Both the position numbers and the translations under genes were made by a program. A DNA stretch of 64,000 nt from NCBI GenBank assembly GCA_017311185.1, contig JAESUZ010001066.1:682001-746000 (forward strand). Reading direction: 5' to 3'. The DNA is from Proteles cristata cristata. Taxonomy: Eukaryota > Chordata > Mammalia > Carnivora > Hyaenidae. The notes under the pieces were generated by a model. It saw nothing but the letters and a program-made list of their open reading frames with translations. It did not search any database and had not been told where the DNA came from. Position 1 is the first letter of the stretch, and the number at the start of each line of letters is the position of its first letter. Of this stretch, positions 46,056 through 58,499 are shown piece after piece.

Positions 46056-47315
46056 CACAGAGGTGATGTCATTTATCCAAGACATCTTGAGGATTTGGGA
46101 AACAGTATGACTGTTCATACGGGAGCCAATACATACTTATTTCTCATGTTAGGTAATGAAGAAAAGTTGAATTTTCTAGAAGGCATAACTCAAATCTGTA
46201 AACTTTGATTTGGTTCTTATTTTATTTTATTTTTTGCCCACTCGTCAACCAAGTTTTTAAAGAAACAATATAGTACTCTTTTTTTAAAAAGTACAAAAGG
46301 ATCCAGTAGTTTGGTTCTATTCAGTTTAGATAAGCAGCCAAAACATTCAAAAGCGGAATCCAAAATTATTCTGTTTTAGTTGCCATGAAATCAGATTAAA
46401 TATCGCATAAGAATAGGTTTTCTTGGAAGATTTCTGGTTCAGGACTTCCTGGCTTTGGCATGAAACAAAAACACCACAATGCAGCAAGCAGTTGACTCAG
46501 ATTGGAACGTAAGCAGCACCTAGAAGTCTGAACTTGAAATACTATTTGCATCTTCTGAGTAACTCACGGTGTCTATCTTTATCCATCTCTATATGATATC
46601 AGATGGAAATAACGTTTTGTTAGCTAATGATTTTAACTTAATAGTAACAAAAACTATTCAATGGCTTACATGCACTTTCTCTTGCAGTTTGTCGAAATGT
46701 CGTTTTTCAAGAAACAATCGCGTGTCCTTAAGTAGAATACATACCCTTTAACCGCTTGATCATTACATTTCTTTTTCATGCTTCTGTGTGGTATAATTTT
46801 TGCACTTTAAATAGTACACTATTAAGCCATGTGGAGGATATTTTTGACTGCATCATACCTATGGGTATTTGGTTTTTAAACATTATATGGTCTCTTACAT
46901 GGTCTGCTATTGCAAAAACAAATTTAGAATAAAATTACTCTCTTAACCATATCCCTGAAATGGTTTGAATTCTAGCTGTGGATAAATCTCAGTTCCTTTC
47001 GAGGTTACGTCTCCCCCTTAGACCGACCATCTGCAGTAATTAGATGGACTCATGCAGTCCTGCTGACAGCTCCTGCGTTGATTTACAAGGTTTGGAATTA
47101 AGGATTTTTTACACGAAGGATGCATGCCGAGTGTTTATCCAAAGCCCCCGAGTGCCACAAAGCCGATGTATTTTGAATTCGGTGTTTATAAATTGTAATC
47201 CATATTAGATTTTTATATTCCTTTTTTTTTCTTTTGTACTTTAAATCATTTATATTCTCATTTCTTGATTGAGATAGGTTTTTTTTTTCCCTCAATGAAA
47301 TAAACTAGCTTGAAA
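46056..47315. other. Stretch without recognised gene
   Basis: AT-rich, nothing recognised. T runs at about 47222-47230 and 47280-47288. Confidence 0.4.
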
Positions 47316-47690
47316 AGTCTCTAGATTGCATGATTCCACTATATGACATTCTGGGAAAGGCCAAAGTATAGACGTAGAATGATCAATGGTTGCTAGGCAT
47401 TCAGGGGGGAGGGGTGAAAAGGTAAAGCAAAGGGGATTTGGGGGCAGTAAAACGATTCGGCATGATACTGTAATCATTGATGCACACCTTTCTATTATCT
47501 GACAAGACCCATAGAGCTTTACAGCACAAAGAGTGAACTTTAATGTATGCAAATTACAAAAATTATTTAGGAGGTTGGGGGATCCCAGAAAGGAATAAAG
47601 GCTGTAACAAGAGAATATACATGTATTACAAAGATATATGAAACAGCAGCCTTGAAGAAGATGGGGGTAAAAATGATGACCCAAACAACT
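47316..47690 (+). mobile_element. Old L1 3' UTR, sense
   Basis: GATTGCATGATTCCACTATA, GACATTCTGGGAAAGGCC, AATGGTTGCTAGGCATTCAG, ATCTGACAAGACCCATAGAG and CAAAGAGTGAACTTTAATGT match the typical L1 3' UTR run. The 134-codon antisense frame across it is therefore not a gene. Confidence 0.7.
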
Positions 47691-48419
47691 CTGCAAAAGA
47701 GCAGAATCTGCCCCAAGTGCTACACTCTAGTTGATAAAGCCGCTTCTCATAGAGGTGCAGGTAAATTATTCTGATACTGACCTATGAATACTGGAATTGA
47801 AAAATTAAGTAAATAAGTGGCAGGTGGTGGGAGTTGAATTTGTCCCTGTTGTACTGAAATCCACAGACAAGTAAGGGAAGAGGCTAGAATGATTCATATG
47901 TTAATGGCTGAGAACTGGAGACAGTCATTATAAATTCATATTTAGCTTCGTATGGACATGGATGGTTACACATAGAAATATTATAGATATTTGCATATAC
48001 CTGGGTTGTTGTATATATTCATATTTATTTGCTTTGTCACCTGAGGAAGCCTAGAAGCGAAATCTCAGTAGTGAAGAGTAGACTTAGGGCCCAGATGTTG
48101 GTTTCAAATACCATTCTCCAGTAGAAGGAACCAGGGCTCCTTGGAGAAATTTCTGACCCTGGGGCTGGGGAAGGAAATATATAGGAAGGAAATATATAGC
48201 CTGGGGCATCTTGTAGTGACAAACAGAAAGGAACTACACAAAAACAAAACAAAACACAGCTGATGGGGGTGTATGTCCAAGGTGTACAGGACCTACTGAA
48301 AGAACTCCCAATGGCCAAAACAGGGACAATTTGAGTAATAGGATAAAGTAGTATTGGTTATAAGGAAACATCTGCCACATTAGTCTGTTGTTTAAAAGAA
48401 TAATTTAAAAAAATTTTAA
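47691..48419. other. Stretch without recognised gene
   Basis: Unique-looking. A short imperfect tandem duplication (AAGGAAATATATAGG) lies at 48171-48199. Confidence 0.4.
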
Positions 48420-49200
48420 AAATCTCTCATTTCTTTGCACTATTTTGTGTCTTGATTGGGGAGATCATAGAAATAATTCTGCTATCTTCTTTTCCATTAT
48501 CATTTTAAATATTTAGGTTTGGATATTTAATCCATCTGGAAAGTATTCTTTACAATTTCTTTTTCTCCTAAATGGAGAGTTCTTTTAATAACATCATTTA
48601 TTAAATGGTCCATTTCCTTCTGGAATTTGAAATGCTACCTTTTAAATAGACTAGCCTTTCATATAAGCATGGAATTAACCACAGTCATCATTTAATTCTA
48701 TTCTTTGTCTATTTCTGTATCCCCAGCTTTAATTAATATGGTCTTACAGTATATTTTGATACCTGGTAAGATGCTTTCCTCATTATCCCTTCTTTTATAA
48801 AATTTCTTTGTTTTTAATGTGTAAGATAAATTTAAGTATTCATTCTTTGAAAAGATCTTTCCTTTGCTTTCTCTTCCTCCATCTTCCTACTTCTCCTCAT
48901 TACCCATCTCTTCTTCCTTCTCCTTCATTTTTGTTGTTAAATTTTGCCTAGAAGTTTTCGTTGGGTTGCTTGCTATATTTTTAAATTTTGTGGCCGGCAC
49001 TATGAACAGAATGGTTTGTAAATGGTTTTTTTTTAATTGACTGTTGCTATGAAGTATTTACAAAAGCTGTTTATTTAATATCAATAATTTAGGTGACTAC
49101 ATTACTGCAAGCTGTTTTATTAGTTCTAATTTTTGCTATCATTACTCTTGGATTTTCTATTTGGGAAAAGATATCCAATTCACATGAAGAAGATAAGGAA
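48420..49200 (-). mobile_element. Degenerate L1 ORF2, antisense
   Basis: TTTGTCTATTTCTGTATCCC, ATGGTCTTACAGTATATTTT, then TTTATTAGTTCTAATTTTTG and CTCTTGGATTTTCTAT follow reversed L1 ORF2. A pyrimidine-rich stretch lies at 48840-48930. Confidence 0.65.
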
Positions 49201-50764
49201 CTCTGCCACAGTGTTAATCTTATGGTAAGAAACCCATGAATAAGAAGGGTACTACCCCCGCATACTGAATTTATATATTTCTGAAAGTTACTAATTTGAT
49301 CCATTAATTGATTTATTTTACTAAAACATATTATATTAAAACAATAGTGTTTATTTATAATTATGATTAATTTTTTTCTGAATGTGCCATGAAGCCAGTT
49401 AGTAGGCCCATGAATGATTGTTCTATGTGGAAACTACACTCTGATTAAATGTAAGTATTTATAAGTTTGGACCAGAATTATTTAAATGATTTTTAACTTG
49501 TACCATTCTGTCCTGAGACAAGAGGTTGTTTTGCTAAAGCCTAGTTAAATCAAACTAACACATTACCTTGATTAGAGCATAAGCACACTAACAAGTAAGA
49601 TTTCATTTAATTCCCATAATGACCTTTTTAGTTCTTCTATTCTTCATGATTGCTTAACAATCAAATTAAGATAGAGAGGAAATCAAACATCTCTTTGTAT
49701 ACAATGTAACTTTAATTCATATAAATCTGGAATGGTTTTTTTGCTTTGGGTAAAGGCAGTAGATCTTCATCTGGTTATATCTTTAAAGCAAGGAATCCAC
49801 TTAAATTCTTCAAAGCCAAATTGTCTTTGTCCTTCCTCTTCCAACCATGAGAAATGGAGTCTTCAGTGGAAGAGGGTGGCCTACAGGCCTAAGAGAAAGA
49901 GAATTGAAGGCTGGGCAAAAAGAAACCAGCTGAAAAGGGGCAACATAGGAAGAAGACTGTGAGAAATGGGGAATCAGGGGCTGCTCAAGAGCAAGTGTTG
50001 CTAAGATGTGACAGGTTGGTGTCAATAAGCAAGTGCTGATGGGTGAAAGTATACATGTAGGTGACTGGGTAATGGTTGGTAGCATTTGATTCAGAGAGGT
50101 TGTAAGTTAAATTGTAATGTAACATGTCTCGAATTTGCTGCTAAATGATGCTGAAAGTCAGATAAAACTACAGTTTGAAAAACTGTATCACTGTCCATAT
50201 TAATCAAGTGTCATAGAGAATTTCACATGCCTTCCCTCCAAATGATACCACACTATTTCAGACAGAAACATTGCCTTGTATGTCCCAACGCTGATCTCTT
50301 CCAACTACCTTAAAGCATTTCTGTTTTGTTCTCTGAATAATGTAGTAAGACCTTTCTTTGTGTTGATATTGATATTGAAAAACAACGTGCCTATAATCTG
50401 AAGACGGATGCTACTGGTATTAATTGGTATGTATTCAGCTGTCTCTGGGAAGATGCACACTGGATAAAACATGCTTTCTATTAACCACATTACTGTTAAG
50501 GCATTTTGATTTTAATGAGTAAGCCAAGAAGGGTGTCAAGATTTGGAACAGAACTTTATCCAGAGACTTCGCTTTTGAGAACTGAGGAGAAAATGTGTAA
50601 CAGGAATAGAAAGACTTTGTAGTGAATATCACTTGATAAGTTGTATCTTCAGAAGGTAAAAGTGGGAAAGAGTAGGCGGTGTCACGACTGAAATTGGGCA
50701 TTTAGTTTCTCAATGTCAACATTTACCAAGTACTACTGGGTGCAAAAATCTGTTTAGATGCTCT
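49201..50764. other. Stretch without recognised gene
   Basis: Nothing recognised. Antisense frames of 91 and 88 codons have no known domain. Confidence 0.4.
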
Positions 50765-50781
50765 TAAAACCATGCAGTTCT

Positions 50782-51003
50782 GGGGTGTCTGGGTGGCTCA
50801 GTTGGTTAAGCGTCTGACTCAGGTCATGATCTCATGGTTTGTGGGTTCAAGCCCTGCATCAGGCTCTGTGCTGACAGCTAGCTCAGAGCCTGGATCCTGT
50901 TTCAGATTCTGTGTCTCCTTCTCTCTCTGATCCTCCCCTGCTCACACCCCCTCTCTCTCTCTCTCTCAGAAATAAATAAAACATTAAAAAAATAGAAAAA
51001 AAA
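50782..51003 (+). mobile_element. CAN-SINE with TSD
   Basis: TSD TAAAACCATG (50765-50774) and (51004-51013), continued by CAGTTCT and AAATTCT. Body GACAGCTAGCTCAGAGCC, CAGAAATAAATAAA tail. About 17 bases (CGACTTCGGCT region) are missing after GTCTGACTC. Confidence 0.96.
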
Positions 51004-51077
51004 TAAAACCATGAAATTCTACCTGTTGAGGAAATTATAGATTGTCATCTAGTGCTTTGTGTCTATATGTGTTCATC

Positions 51078-51108
51078 TGTGTGTGCATGTGTGTGTGTGT
51101 GTGTGTGT
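51078..51108. repeat. (GT)n microsatellite
   Basis: GTGTGTGCATGTGTGTGTGT and onward, interrupted once by CA. Confidence 0.9.
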
Positions 51109-52567
51109 CTATGGAAAAATTGCTTACATATAGTAGTGTCACATTAGTGTTCTTCTGTTAGGATGTTGATATTGGGAACACGTACAACCATTAGCGCTTA
51201 AGGGTGGGGAGATCTGTCATTGTCAGGCACTGCTTAGTTAAAGGTCATCAAAAAGAGTCACATGTGGAAGGAGCAATACCCAGAATGAAAAATGCCATGG
51301 GCATTGGTCAGATGGTGGAGAGACAGAATCAATCCTATATTCTGAGAGGTTGTCCAGTCTAGCAGAGTGTAGACAAGTAGTTCTGACGTCACCAGTTCAG
51401 ACAAGTCAGCACCCAGGTGTCCCACCTGGAAGGTGAATCAGAGGCAGTCAGCCTCAGAATTAGTGTCAGTAGTTATGGGACTTCAGTTATGAAAAGGGGC
51501 TCAGGGTCAGATCTCCTTTTCAAAGGAGGGACAAGAAACAGCCAAGCTCAAATCTCAGAACCAGGACAAATGCATTAGACTGAACTAGAGACATGATGTT
51601 GAGTCCCTGAAAAATGGCATCTTTCTGGCTAAATGCTCAAGGCCAGAACTGCCGTTAGAGAGCTGATGTGGTCTCAGCATGCAGGATGGAGATGCAGGGA
51701 AGGGGAGAGAAGGAAGAATCTGATTCAGGCAGGGCAAAGTTTAAGATGTGATATCTTTTCCATATAAATATATGATGAGTGGTGAATATCATTTTGAGAT
51801 ATGCCATGCAATTGCATATTCAAATTTAATATTTTGGAAAATATTTGACCACAAAGCGTTAGAAGGTGTGACAATAAATTTATGCTGTCTGTATAAAGCG
51901 AATTGGGGATATCTGCATCTTTTTCTATGGTCTGGGATAGTTTAGTGGTAATGGAATTTTTTAAATGTGGCCTTTTATTGTGACACACTACCTTTCTTAA
52001 TATGTTGTGTTGATTGCATTTATCCATTGTTTCTTAGCAATTTGAAGAACTTTATAGAATCTACTTTTTTATGCAGGAGGCATAAATTGTGTAAAATTGG
52101 GAATTGGAAAAACAATGTTAAAGTCTCACAAGAGGGCAGTGATAAAGTCAAGGCCAGGACAGTGTCTTGAGGGTTGTTCTATAAATACTTTGGGGCTTTT
52201 CAAAGAGACGCTGCTTTAAGGACAAATATCCTGTCTTTTATTTTGATTTTGACCTAAGCTCTCTTTATCTAAATTACATGATAAATATAATTTATTTATA
52301 TGTATGTAAATATGATGTGTTTTTCAGTAACAAAATATTTTCAATCCTAGAAAAGCAAGGCTCCAGTAACCACAGTGACCTTGGCAATAAGTGCAATTTA
52401 GAGCCACTAAAAGAAGGTGTGAGGTTCCACAGCTTTTAAATGATTTGTGAGTCATGTCTCCTTATAATGGATGGCTTTGGTCAACTACATACATGTAAAA
52501 ATAGGAAAATGACAGTAAGTTTTGCTTTTACTGAAGTTCTTCTAACAATGGCCTCTTTCTATTTCCT

Positions 52568-52569
<2 letters not shown>
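51109..52569. other. Stretch without recognised gene
   Basis: Nothing recognised. A 100-codon antisense frame (51725-52027) has no known domain. Confidence 0.4.

Positions 52570-52618
<49 letters not shown>
52570..52618. repeat. (AC)n microsatellite
   Basis: About 24 uninterrupted AC units. A strong candidate for a length-variable marker. Confidence 0.97.
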
Positions 52619-52622
<4 letters not shown>

Positions 52623-53566
52623 TTTCTCCAGGTTCAGAATCTAAAAGAAATACATATATGTATTCTGACATATGACATTTCTTTTTAAATATAACTTACT
52701 ATATAAAAAATTCATAAGTGCCTATTGTGTGCTATGTTTATTATTATCCATTTGATAGTAATCTCTACATAGGATCCTAGGCTGAACATAAAAAATATAT
52801 ATAGTTAATGTCTACTCTGGTTCATTCTAGATAGGAAAATCTAACCCTAACCTTATTGAAAGAGACAGTCTGGACTTTTTAAACCAATCTTGTGGCACAA
52901 ACTATATTAAACTATTTAAATTTTGTTGATAAAAATTTAAAGTGCACTTTAATTAAACAAAATGAGGATACCCTAACTATAAATAATGAATTGATGGCCA
53001 AAATAACAATGGCTTTGAAATTACTTCTGTGTTTCTAATTTGTATGTTACCCATAATAGTATGAAATTTCCTGAGTGGGAAAAGGCGTGACGTTAGGGCC
53101 TTAAGGGCCTGGGTGCAAGCCTCTGTTAGCCTAGACAATTCCGGCACACAATGAAACAAATCTTTTGCTTTGTGCTTGAAGGCAGTTTCAACTTAGAAAG
53201 GAGCTGTATATATTGTTTACTTTGTCTTCATGTTGCTCATATTGTCAAATTCGGGTTATGATCTCTTTGAGGAAGCCAGAAAAGTGAAATACGCAGTTTA
53301 AGTGCTTTCTCTAAACAAGACATATAAACAGAATTTTGCATATTGTATGTATTCCTTACTTTACCTAAGAAACACAGGGCTGAATCCATTTAACAATATA
53401 GTTGTCTATTTCAATTCTTTGACTATAAAGTCCGCAACTATGAAATTGCACACATATTTTCTACATCCACATATTTTATTAACAATACTTCCAAGCAAAC
53501 CATTTTTAACCAGTCAGAAGTCAGAAAATATTTTTGAATGGCTATAGTGTTTGGCTTCGAGATTTC
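52619..53566. other. Stretch without recognised gene
   Basis: AT-rich, nothing recognised. Confidence 0.4.
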
Positions 53567-53777
53567 CTTTTTTTTTCTTTTTTTAATATTTTTGAGAGAG
53601 AGAGAGAGAGAGCCTGAGCAGGGGAGGGTAGAGAAAGCAGGAGACACAGAATCTGAAGCAGGCTCCAGGCTCTGAGCTGTCAGCACAGAACCCGATGTGG
53701 GGCTCAAACTCACAAACTGTGAGATCATGACCTGGCGAAAGTCGGACGCTTAACCGACTAAGCCACCCAGGCGCCCC
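53567..53777 (-). mobile_element. Mosaic CAN-SINE, no TSD seen
   Basis: In sense the head reads GGCTTAGTCGGTTAAGCG and GACTTTCGCCAGGTC, which is the young type. The body is GACAGCTCAGAGCC, GCTTCAGATTCTGTG and CTCAAAAATA, which is the common type. No matching flanks were found on the two sides. Confidence 0.93.
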
Positions 53778-54556
53778 TAAACAATTCTTTGCATTTTTGT
53801 ATTTGCTTCTAATGATGAGCCTTTGAATGTGTTTAAGTCAGATTATTATACACTATGTGCTAAAATGTGATCCTTTATGTTTTGAAGCTAGGCATATGCT
53901 CAGTTTGGATTCCACTAAAAACCTATACAATATAAATGTATACTCTATATATCTTCTTACTTGATATAATTGAAAAATAATTGTTAGAAAATTGAAACTG
54001 AATCATAATATCTTTATTCTAGTGAGAATTGTTGGCTGTTTTCTCAGGCCATTGTCCCATTTCTCCTTCCTTATAATGCCCTGATTTTCAACCATGTGTC
54101 CATCTTTCCTCAGGGAAGTCCAGGAAGATAGAGGAAAGCTCATGTCTGGTCTACAGGACTAGGTTTCAGAACCCAGGGCTAAACCAATGAGGCCACAGCA
54201 ATTATTTCACGTGTGACCCATTACACAATATGGGTCCTTAAGACCTGAAGAGATATTGTTGAGCTCTTCTGGGAAAGAAGTCTCTTCTATGTTGTGGTGT
54301 ACAAATGGAAGGTCTGGAACTTCTGTATAGCTATTTTGTCTCCAGTTGGAGGATTCAGCCGACCTGGGAGGATGCACAGCGAAAGGCAAGGGGAAAAATG
54401 GATACAGGATCTAGGATTAGTCAGTTCTATCACTTGCTCCACTTCTGAAGCTCATGATGTAAATTTCTTTATGGCTTAAGTCAGTTTGCATTTTCTCATC
54501 ATAAACAGTCTAAATTTATATATTTATAGATGCAGAAATCATAGAGTTCAGATATT

Positions 54557-54560
<4 letters not shown>
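53778..54560. other. Stretch without recognised gene
   Basis: Nothing recognised. Confidence 0.4.

Positions 54561-54600
<40 letters not shown>
54561..54600. repeat. (AT)20 microsatellite
   Basis: Uninterrupted AT run. Self-complementary, so able to extrude a cruciform. Confidence 0.97.
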
Positions 54601-54602
<2 letters not shown>

Positions 54603-54713
54603 TATTATATTTCCATATAGGCTATTCCCAAGAAATGTAATTATTTTTAGGGAAGGCAATTTATTAATTGTTCAATACAGTTTATTTTTAAACATTTTAA
54701 ATTGTTTATGTAG

Positions 54714-54930
54714 TGGGGCGCCTGGGTGGCTTAGTCGGTTAAACGTCCGACTTTCGCTTAGGTCATGATCTCACGGCTCGTGAGTTCTGGCCCCGCGTCG
54801 GGCTCTGTGCTGACTGCCAGCTCAGAGCCTGGAGCCTGTTTCAGTCTGTGACTCCTTCTCTCTCTGACTCTCCCCTGCTCACCCTGTCTCTCTCTCTCCT
54901 AGAAATAAATAAAAACCTTAAAAAAATAAA
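54714..54930 (+). mobile_element. Young-subtype CAN-SINE with perfect 16-bp TSD
   Basis: TSD TAAATTGTTTATGTAG at 54698-54713 and 54931-54946, 16/16. GACTTTCGCTTAGGTC, GACTGCCAGCTCAGAGCC, CAGTCTGTGACTCC and CTCCTAGAAATAAAT all present. Confidence 0.97.
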
Positions 54931-54946
54931 TAAATTGTTTATGTAG

Positions 54947-55294
54947 ATAGGTTTAGCAATCGTTGGAATCATTTGTCATCATCTGTTCTGGCCTGGGATT
55001 TAAAAAGTATGGCTTTCAATTTTGAAGTGAATCTTATTGGTATGATATTCTTAAATTTCGGCAAGATACTTCAAACACGTTTTCAGCCAATCATTGAAAC
55101 AGTTTCCCATCTGTAAATGGAATATGGTTTCATTGCTTTTGTCCATCATGATATAGTTACATATGTACCCTGTTCTTGCCATTCTTCCACTCAGAGTTTC
55201 AGTGTCTACTATTTAATAGTGAACAAGAGTATAGCATTCAATTATTATTATTTTTCAGGAATGTACTCAGTCTGTATTGTCCGTCAGTGTTAGC
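54947..55294. other. Stretch without recognised gene
   Basis: Nothing recognised. Confidence 0.4.
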
Positions 55295-55880
55295 CACATT
55301 GCAGACACAGCCCCTGCCCTCTAAGACTTATGATTTGTGGTTTAAGCAGAAAATGAGATGAGCAATTAATTCAAAGTGATAATAAAGTGGGGGGCGGGGA
55401 GTACAGAGTCCTATAAAAACACATGCTGGGTGGCATATAATCCAGCCTGGGGCCTTTAGAGAAGGAAACTCAGGAAAAATGATATCTAACCCGAGACTGA
55501 AAAGGCCAAATAGGAAATAGTCATTAACCATGTGAAATTCTCAGAGGAAGAAGGAAGGTGGAGAACTGGGGTTCTGGGCAGAGGAACGGTACACAGGCAC
55601 AGAGAGAGGAGAGTACACCAAACATCTTGTGCAACCAATTCAAAATCCTGGGGGACAGAGCCTCTTCATGTCATCAGAGGCCTGATTATGAAGGGCTTGG
55701 GGGCCCTGCTAAATGAATTTGAAGTTTATTCTGAGAACACTGGATACTTTGGAAGGAAGAAACTTTAAACAGTGTGGTAAGAAGATATCCTTGCCTTTTA
55801 GCATGATCACTAAAAAGGGATCAAAATTAGAGTCAGGGAGGCCAGTAAGAAAATGTTTGTAGTACTTTGAGCAAGGAATG
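55295..55880 (-). mobile_element. L2 LINE 3' region, antisense
   Basis: CAGACACAGCCCCTGCCCTC then TAAGACTTATGATTTG is the reversed L2 3' end. Later CTGATTATGAAGGGCTTGGG, GAAGTTTATTCTGAGAACAC and GCAAGGAATGATTGGGTC follow in L2 order. Confidence 0.75.
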
Positions 55881-56919
55881 ATTGGGTCTTGAGTTTCTTC
55901 AAGGAAAACAATGGTCAGGATTTAGGGATTGGTTGGGTGTTGGGAAAGGTTGAGGTGTTAACACATTATTGAATAGGTGTCAGAGCCTACAGACTTTCTT
56001 CACTGGAATTACTTTTGACTCAAACAGAAGTTTATTCATAAAGTCATCAAGATGTCTACACTCCAGGAAAGGGGGTCCACAAAGAGCTGCCCATCATCCC
56101 AATACAATAAGCTGAGTCCATCTTTAGAGTAATTGCAAAAACAGACTTGTGTTTGAGCAAAAGCAGTTTGGGCAGAGGACATGCATGAACATGTAAGAGT
56201 CTCGTCCTCAGGGGGGTCTAATGATGGCAATCTCACCAGTGCTGTTGAGCACCAAGGAGAGGGGTGACACTTGGCACAGATCCATGATGGATTAGTAGTT
56301 ATGCATGTGGTTTTGAACTTCAGAATAGCAGTGAGGTCATCACTGTTAGGAAATTTTAAAGTAGTAGAAAATGGGAAAACATACATCTCAACTTACAATT
56401 AAAGGCATTTAATTAAGGTTGTTTGGGGGTACTTGTAATTTGAAGAACTGTTAAGGGAGACGGTAAACTAGAGACAGAAGGTACAAACTGAAAAGCAGTT
56501 TGCTAAAATGAACTAAGAATCAACAAAGGAAAAGGAAGAGGTCAACATATTCTTATACTGAATTTCAGTTGCTTTTGTACAGTAATGTGTCCTTTGTAGT
56601 AGTTGTTTTTTTCCTTCAGTACGTATTCTTTATGTATGAATAGAAAAGGAAGAGAAGAAAGAATAGTTTCCTGTAAGAAAACATTTCTCGTCACAACATA
56701 CTGCTACTCAATCTCTTTTTGAACTGCTGAAAACAAAGCAAAACAACAAGCATGCAAACTTCTGGTTTATCCACGAGGTATCAGCCCTTTTCCTTTCAGG
56801 ATGAGATATTCTACACTTGGCGCATCATTCTCTGCTATTTAGGGTCTGAAAAGAAGAATAGCAAAAGGGGATCCTTACAAAAATTAGACTCTCAAGCTAA
56901 AATTTATTTTGTATACTTT
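55881..56919. other. Stretch without recognised gene
   Basis: The 116-codon antisense frame at 56036-56386 has no recognised family. Otherwise nothing seen. Confidence 0.4.
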
Positions 56920-58320
56920 ATGTTGGCTTAGTTTTCAACTTTTTTATTGTGAAATATAAACAGGTGTACAGAAAAGAAATACAGGACAGAAATGCTAGGT
57001 TCTATGATCTATTACGAAGTGTTCATCCTGTCATCATGATCTAGGAATAAATAGAAAATTGCCAAGACCCAAAAGTACTCCTTGTGTATCCCCAGGCAGT
57101 GTCCCCTACTTCCTCCTTTCCCAAATTTCCACAATCATAATTTTTTTCCACTCCCATAATTCTTATGATAATCACCTTCATGCATATGTTTGTAGTTATG
57201 CCCATATATATAATGTGTCATTTAATGTTATAGTTTAGTGTCAAGTTTTTTTGTAAATTTACAAGAATGGAATTCATATAATGTGCACTCTTTTAGTAAG
57301 CAGTCTTTCATCTTTTTATATATGCAAGATTTATCCGCAGTGTTGTTTGCAGTTATGTATACATGCAATTCATAAGAATTGAATGGATGTACCAGAATTA
57401 ATCGATCTATTCTACTTTTGATAGACATTTGGATTGCTACCAGTTTCGAGTTATTATTAGAAACACTGCCACTATAACATTCTGGAGCATGTTTCTTGGT
57501 GCACACATGCTCATTTCCACTGGATATCTACATAGGAGTAGAATTCTTGAGTCAATGGATTATGTGCAAATTGATCTTTAGTAATTAAGGCCAATAAAAT
57601 TTTCTTTTCTTTTTTTATAGTTTTACTTAAAATTTATTTTTGAGGCAGAGAGAGACAGAGCATGAGTGGGGGAGGGGCAGAGAGAGAGGGAGACACAGAA
57701 TCTGAAACAGGCTCCAGGCTCTGAGCTGCCAGCACGGAGCATGATGCCGGACTCCAACTCACAAACTGCGAGATCATGACCTGAGCTAAAGTCGGACACG
57801 TAACCGACTGAGTGACCCAGGTGCCACAAGGCCAATAAAATTTTCAAGAGGTTATACCAATTTACATTCCCATCAGATATGAGGGTCTCATTTGCCCCAC
57901 CTCCTCACCAACACTTATGATGGCCAGTCATTTTCTGTTTAACAGTTTAGGTGTGTGTGGGGGCGGAGGGGGGCTGCTCATTTACCTCTTTGGATTTTCT
58001 CTTCTTTGAAGTACCTATGCAAATCTCTTGCTCATTTTTCTATTGGGACATCTTTTTCTTATTGATCTTTAGGTAACTTCTTATAGATTCAGTATGTGTA
58101 TTGCACATTTTATTGTTCAGTATGTGACTCACTTCTTTATTCTTTTAAAAATTTTTTTATTTAGTACTGTCTTTTGAAAAATGGAGATTGTTGGTTTTAG
58201 TGTAGTCCATTTTATCAACCTTTTCCTTTACAGTTAGTGCATTTTCTGAGTTTTGCAAAGTTTTCCCTTACTCTAAAGTCATGAAGATATTCTCTTAAAG
58301 TATCTTCTAGAGTATTGCTA
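56920..58320 (-). mobile_element. Degenerate L1/HAL1-type LINE, antisense, split by a SINE
   Basis: TTTTTTATTGTGAAATATAA, CAGGTGTACAGAAAAGAAAT at the 3' end; TTGATAGACATTTGGATTGC, TAGGAGTAGAATTCTTGAGT; then, after the SINE, GGTTATACCAATTTACATTC, TCCTCACCAACACTTATGAT and TATAGATTCAGTATGTGTAT. This is the reversed LINE order across about 1.2 kb after removing the SINE. Confidence 0.75.
57605..57827 (-). mobile_element. CAN-SINE inside LINE, perfect 18-bp TSD
   Basis: TSD AAGGCCAATAAAATTTTC at 57587-57604 and 57828-57845, 18/18. Antisense, common type body (GAGCTGCCAGCACGGAGC). Confidence 0.97.
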
Positions 58321-58369
58321 TTTACTTTTCACATTTATTTATTTTTTATTTTTATTTTTCATGTATGAA

Positions 58370-58485
58370 ACTTTTATTTTTTAATTTATTATTATTTTAA
58401 ATATATAATTTATTGTCAAATTGGCTAACCTTTAGTGTGTAAAGTGTGCTCTTGGTTTTTGCTTACACATAGCACCCAGTGCTCT
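58370..58485 (-). mobile_element. Carnivore L1 3' UTR fragment, antisense
   Basis: TATAATTTATTGTCAAATTG, TACACATAGCACCCAGTGCT is the reversed 3' UTR of a comparatively young carnivore L1. It directly abuts the SINE. Confidence 0.7.
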
Positions 58486-58499
58486 AAAATCTACTTGAA

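Noticed and set aside
47292..47696. 134-codon minus-strand open frame
   Set aside because: Lies across an old L1 3' UTR in the opposite orientation; composition follows the repeat.
49093..49224. A 132-base segment with AG before and GT after it, open in one frame and encoding a transmembrane-like helix on the plus strand
   Set aside because: The sequence follows reversed L1 ORF2 (TTATTAGTTCTAA, GGATTTTCTAT). T-rich antisense LINE DNA gives hydrophobic peptides by itself, and the acceptor is weak.
52841..52852. Telomere-like CTAACCCTAACC
   Set aside because: Only two units, no array; chance in AT-rich sequence.
3901..54930. Regularly recurring about 200-base units that might suggest a repeat array or CRISPR-like structure
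   Set aside because: They are dispersed SINEs in both orientations with their own TSDs; no short direct repeats with uniform spacers exist.
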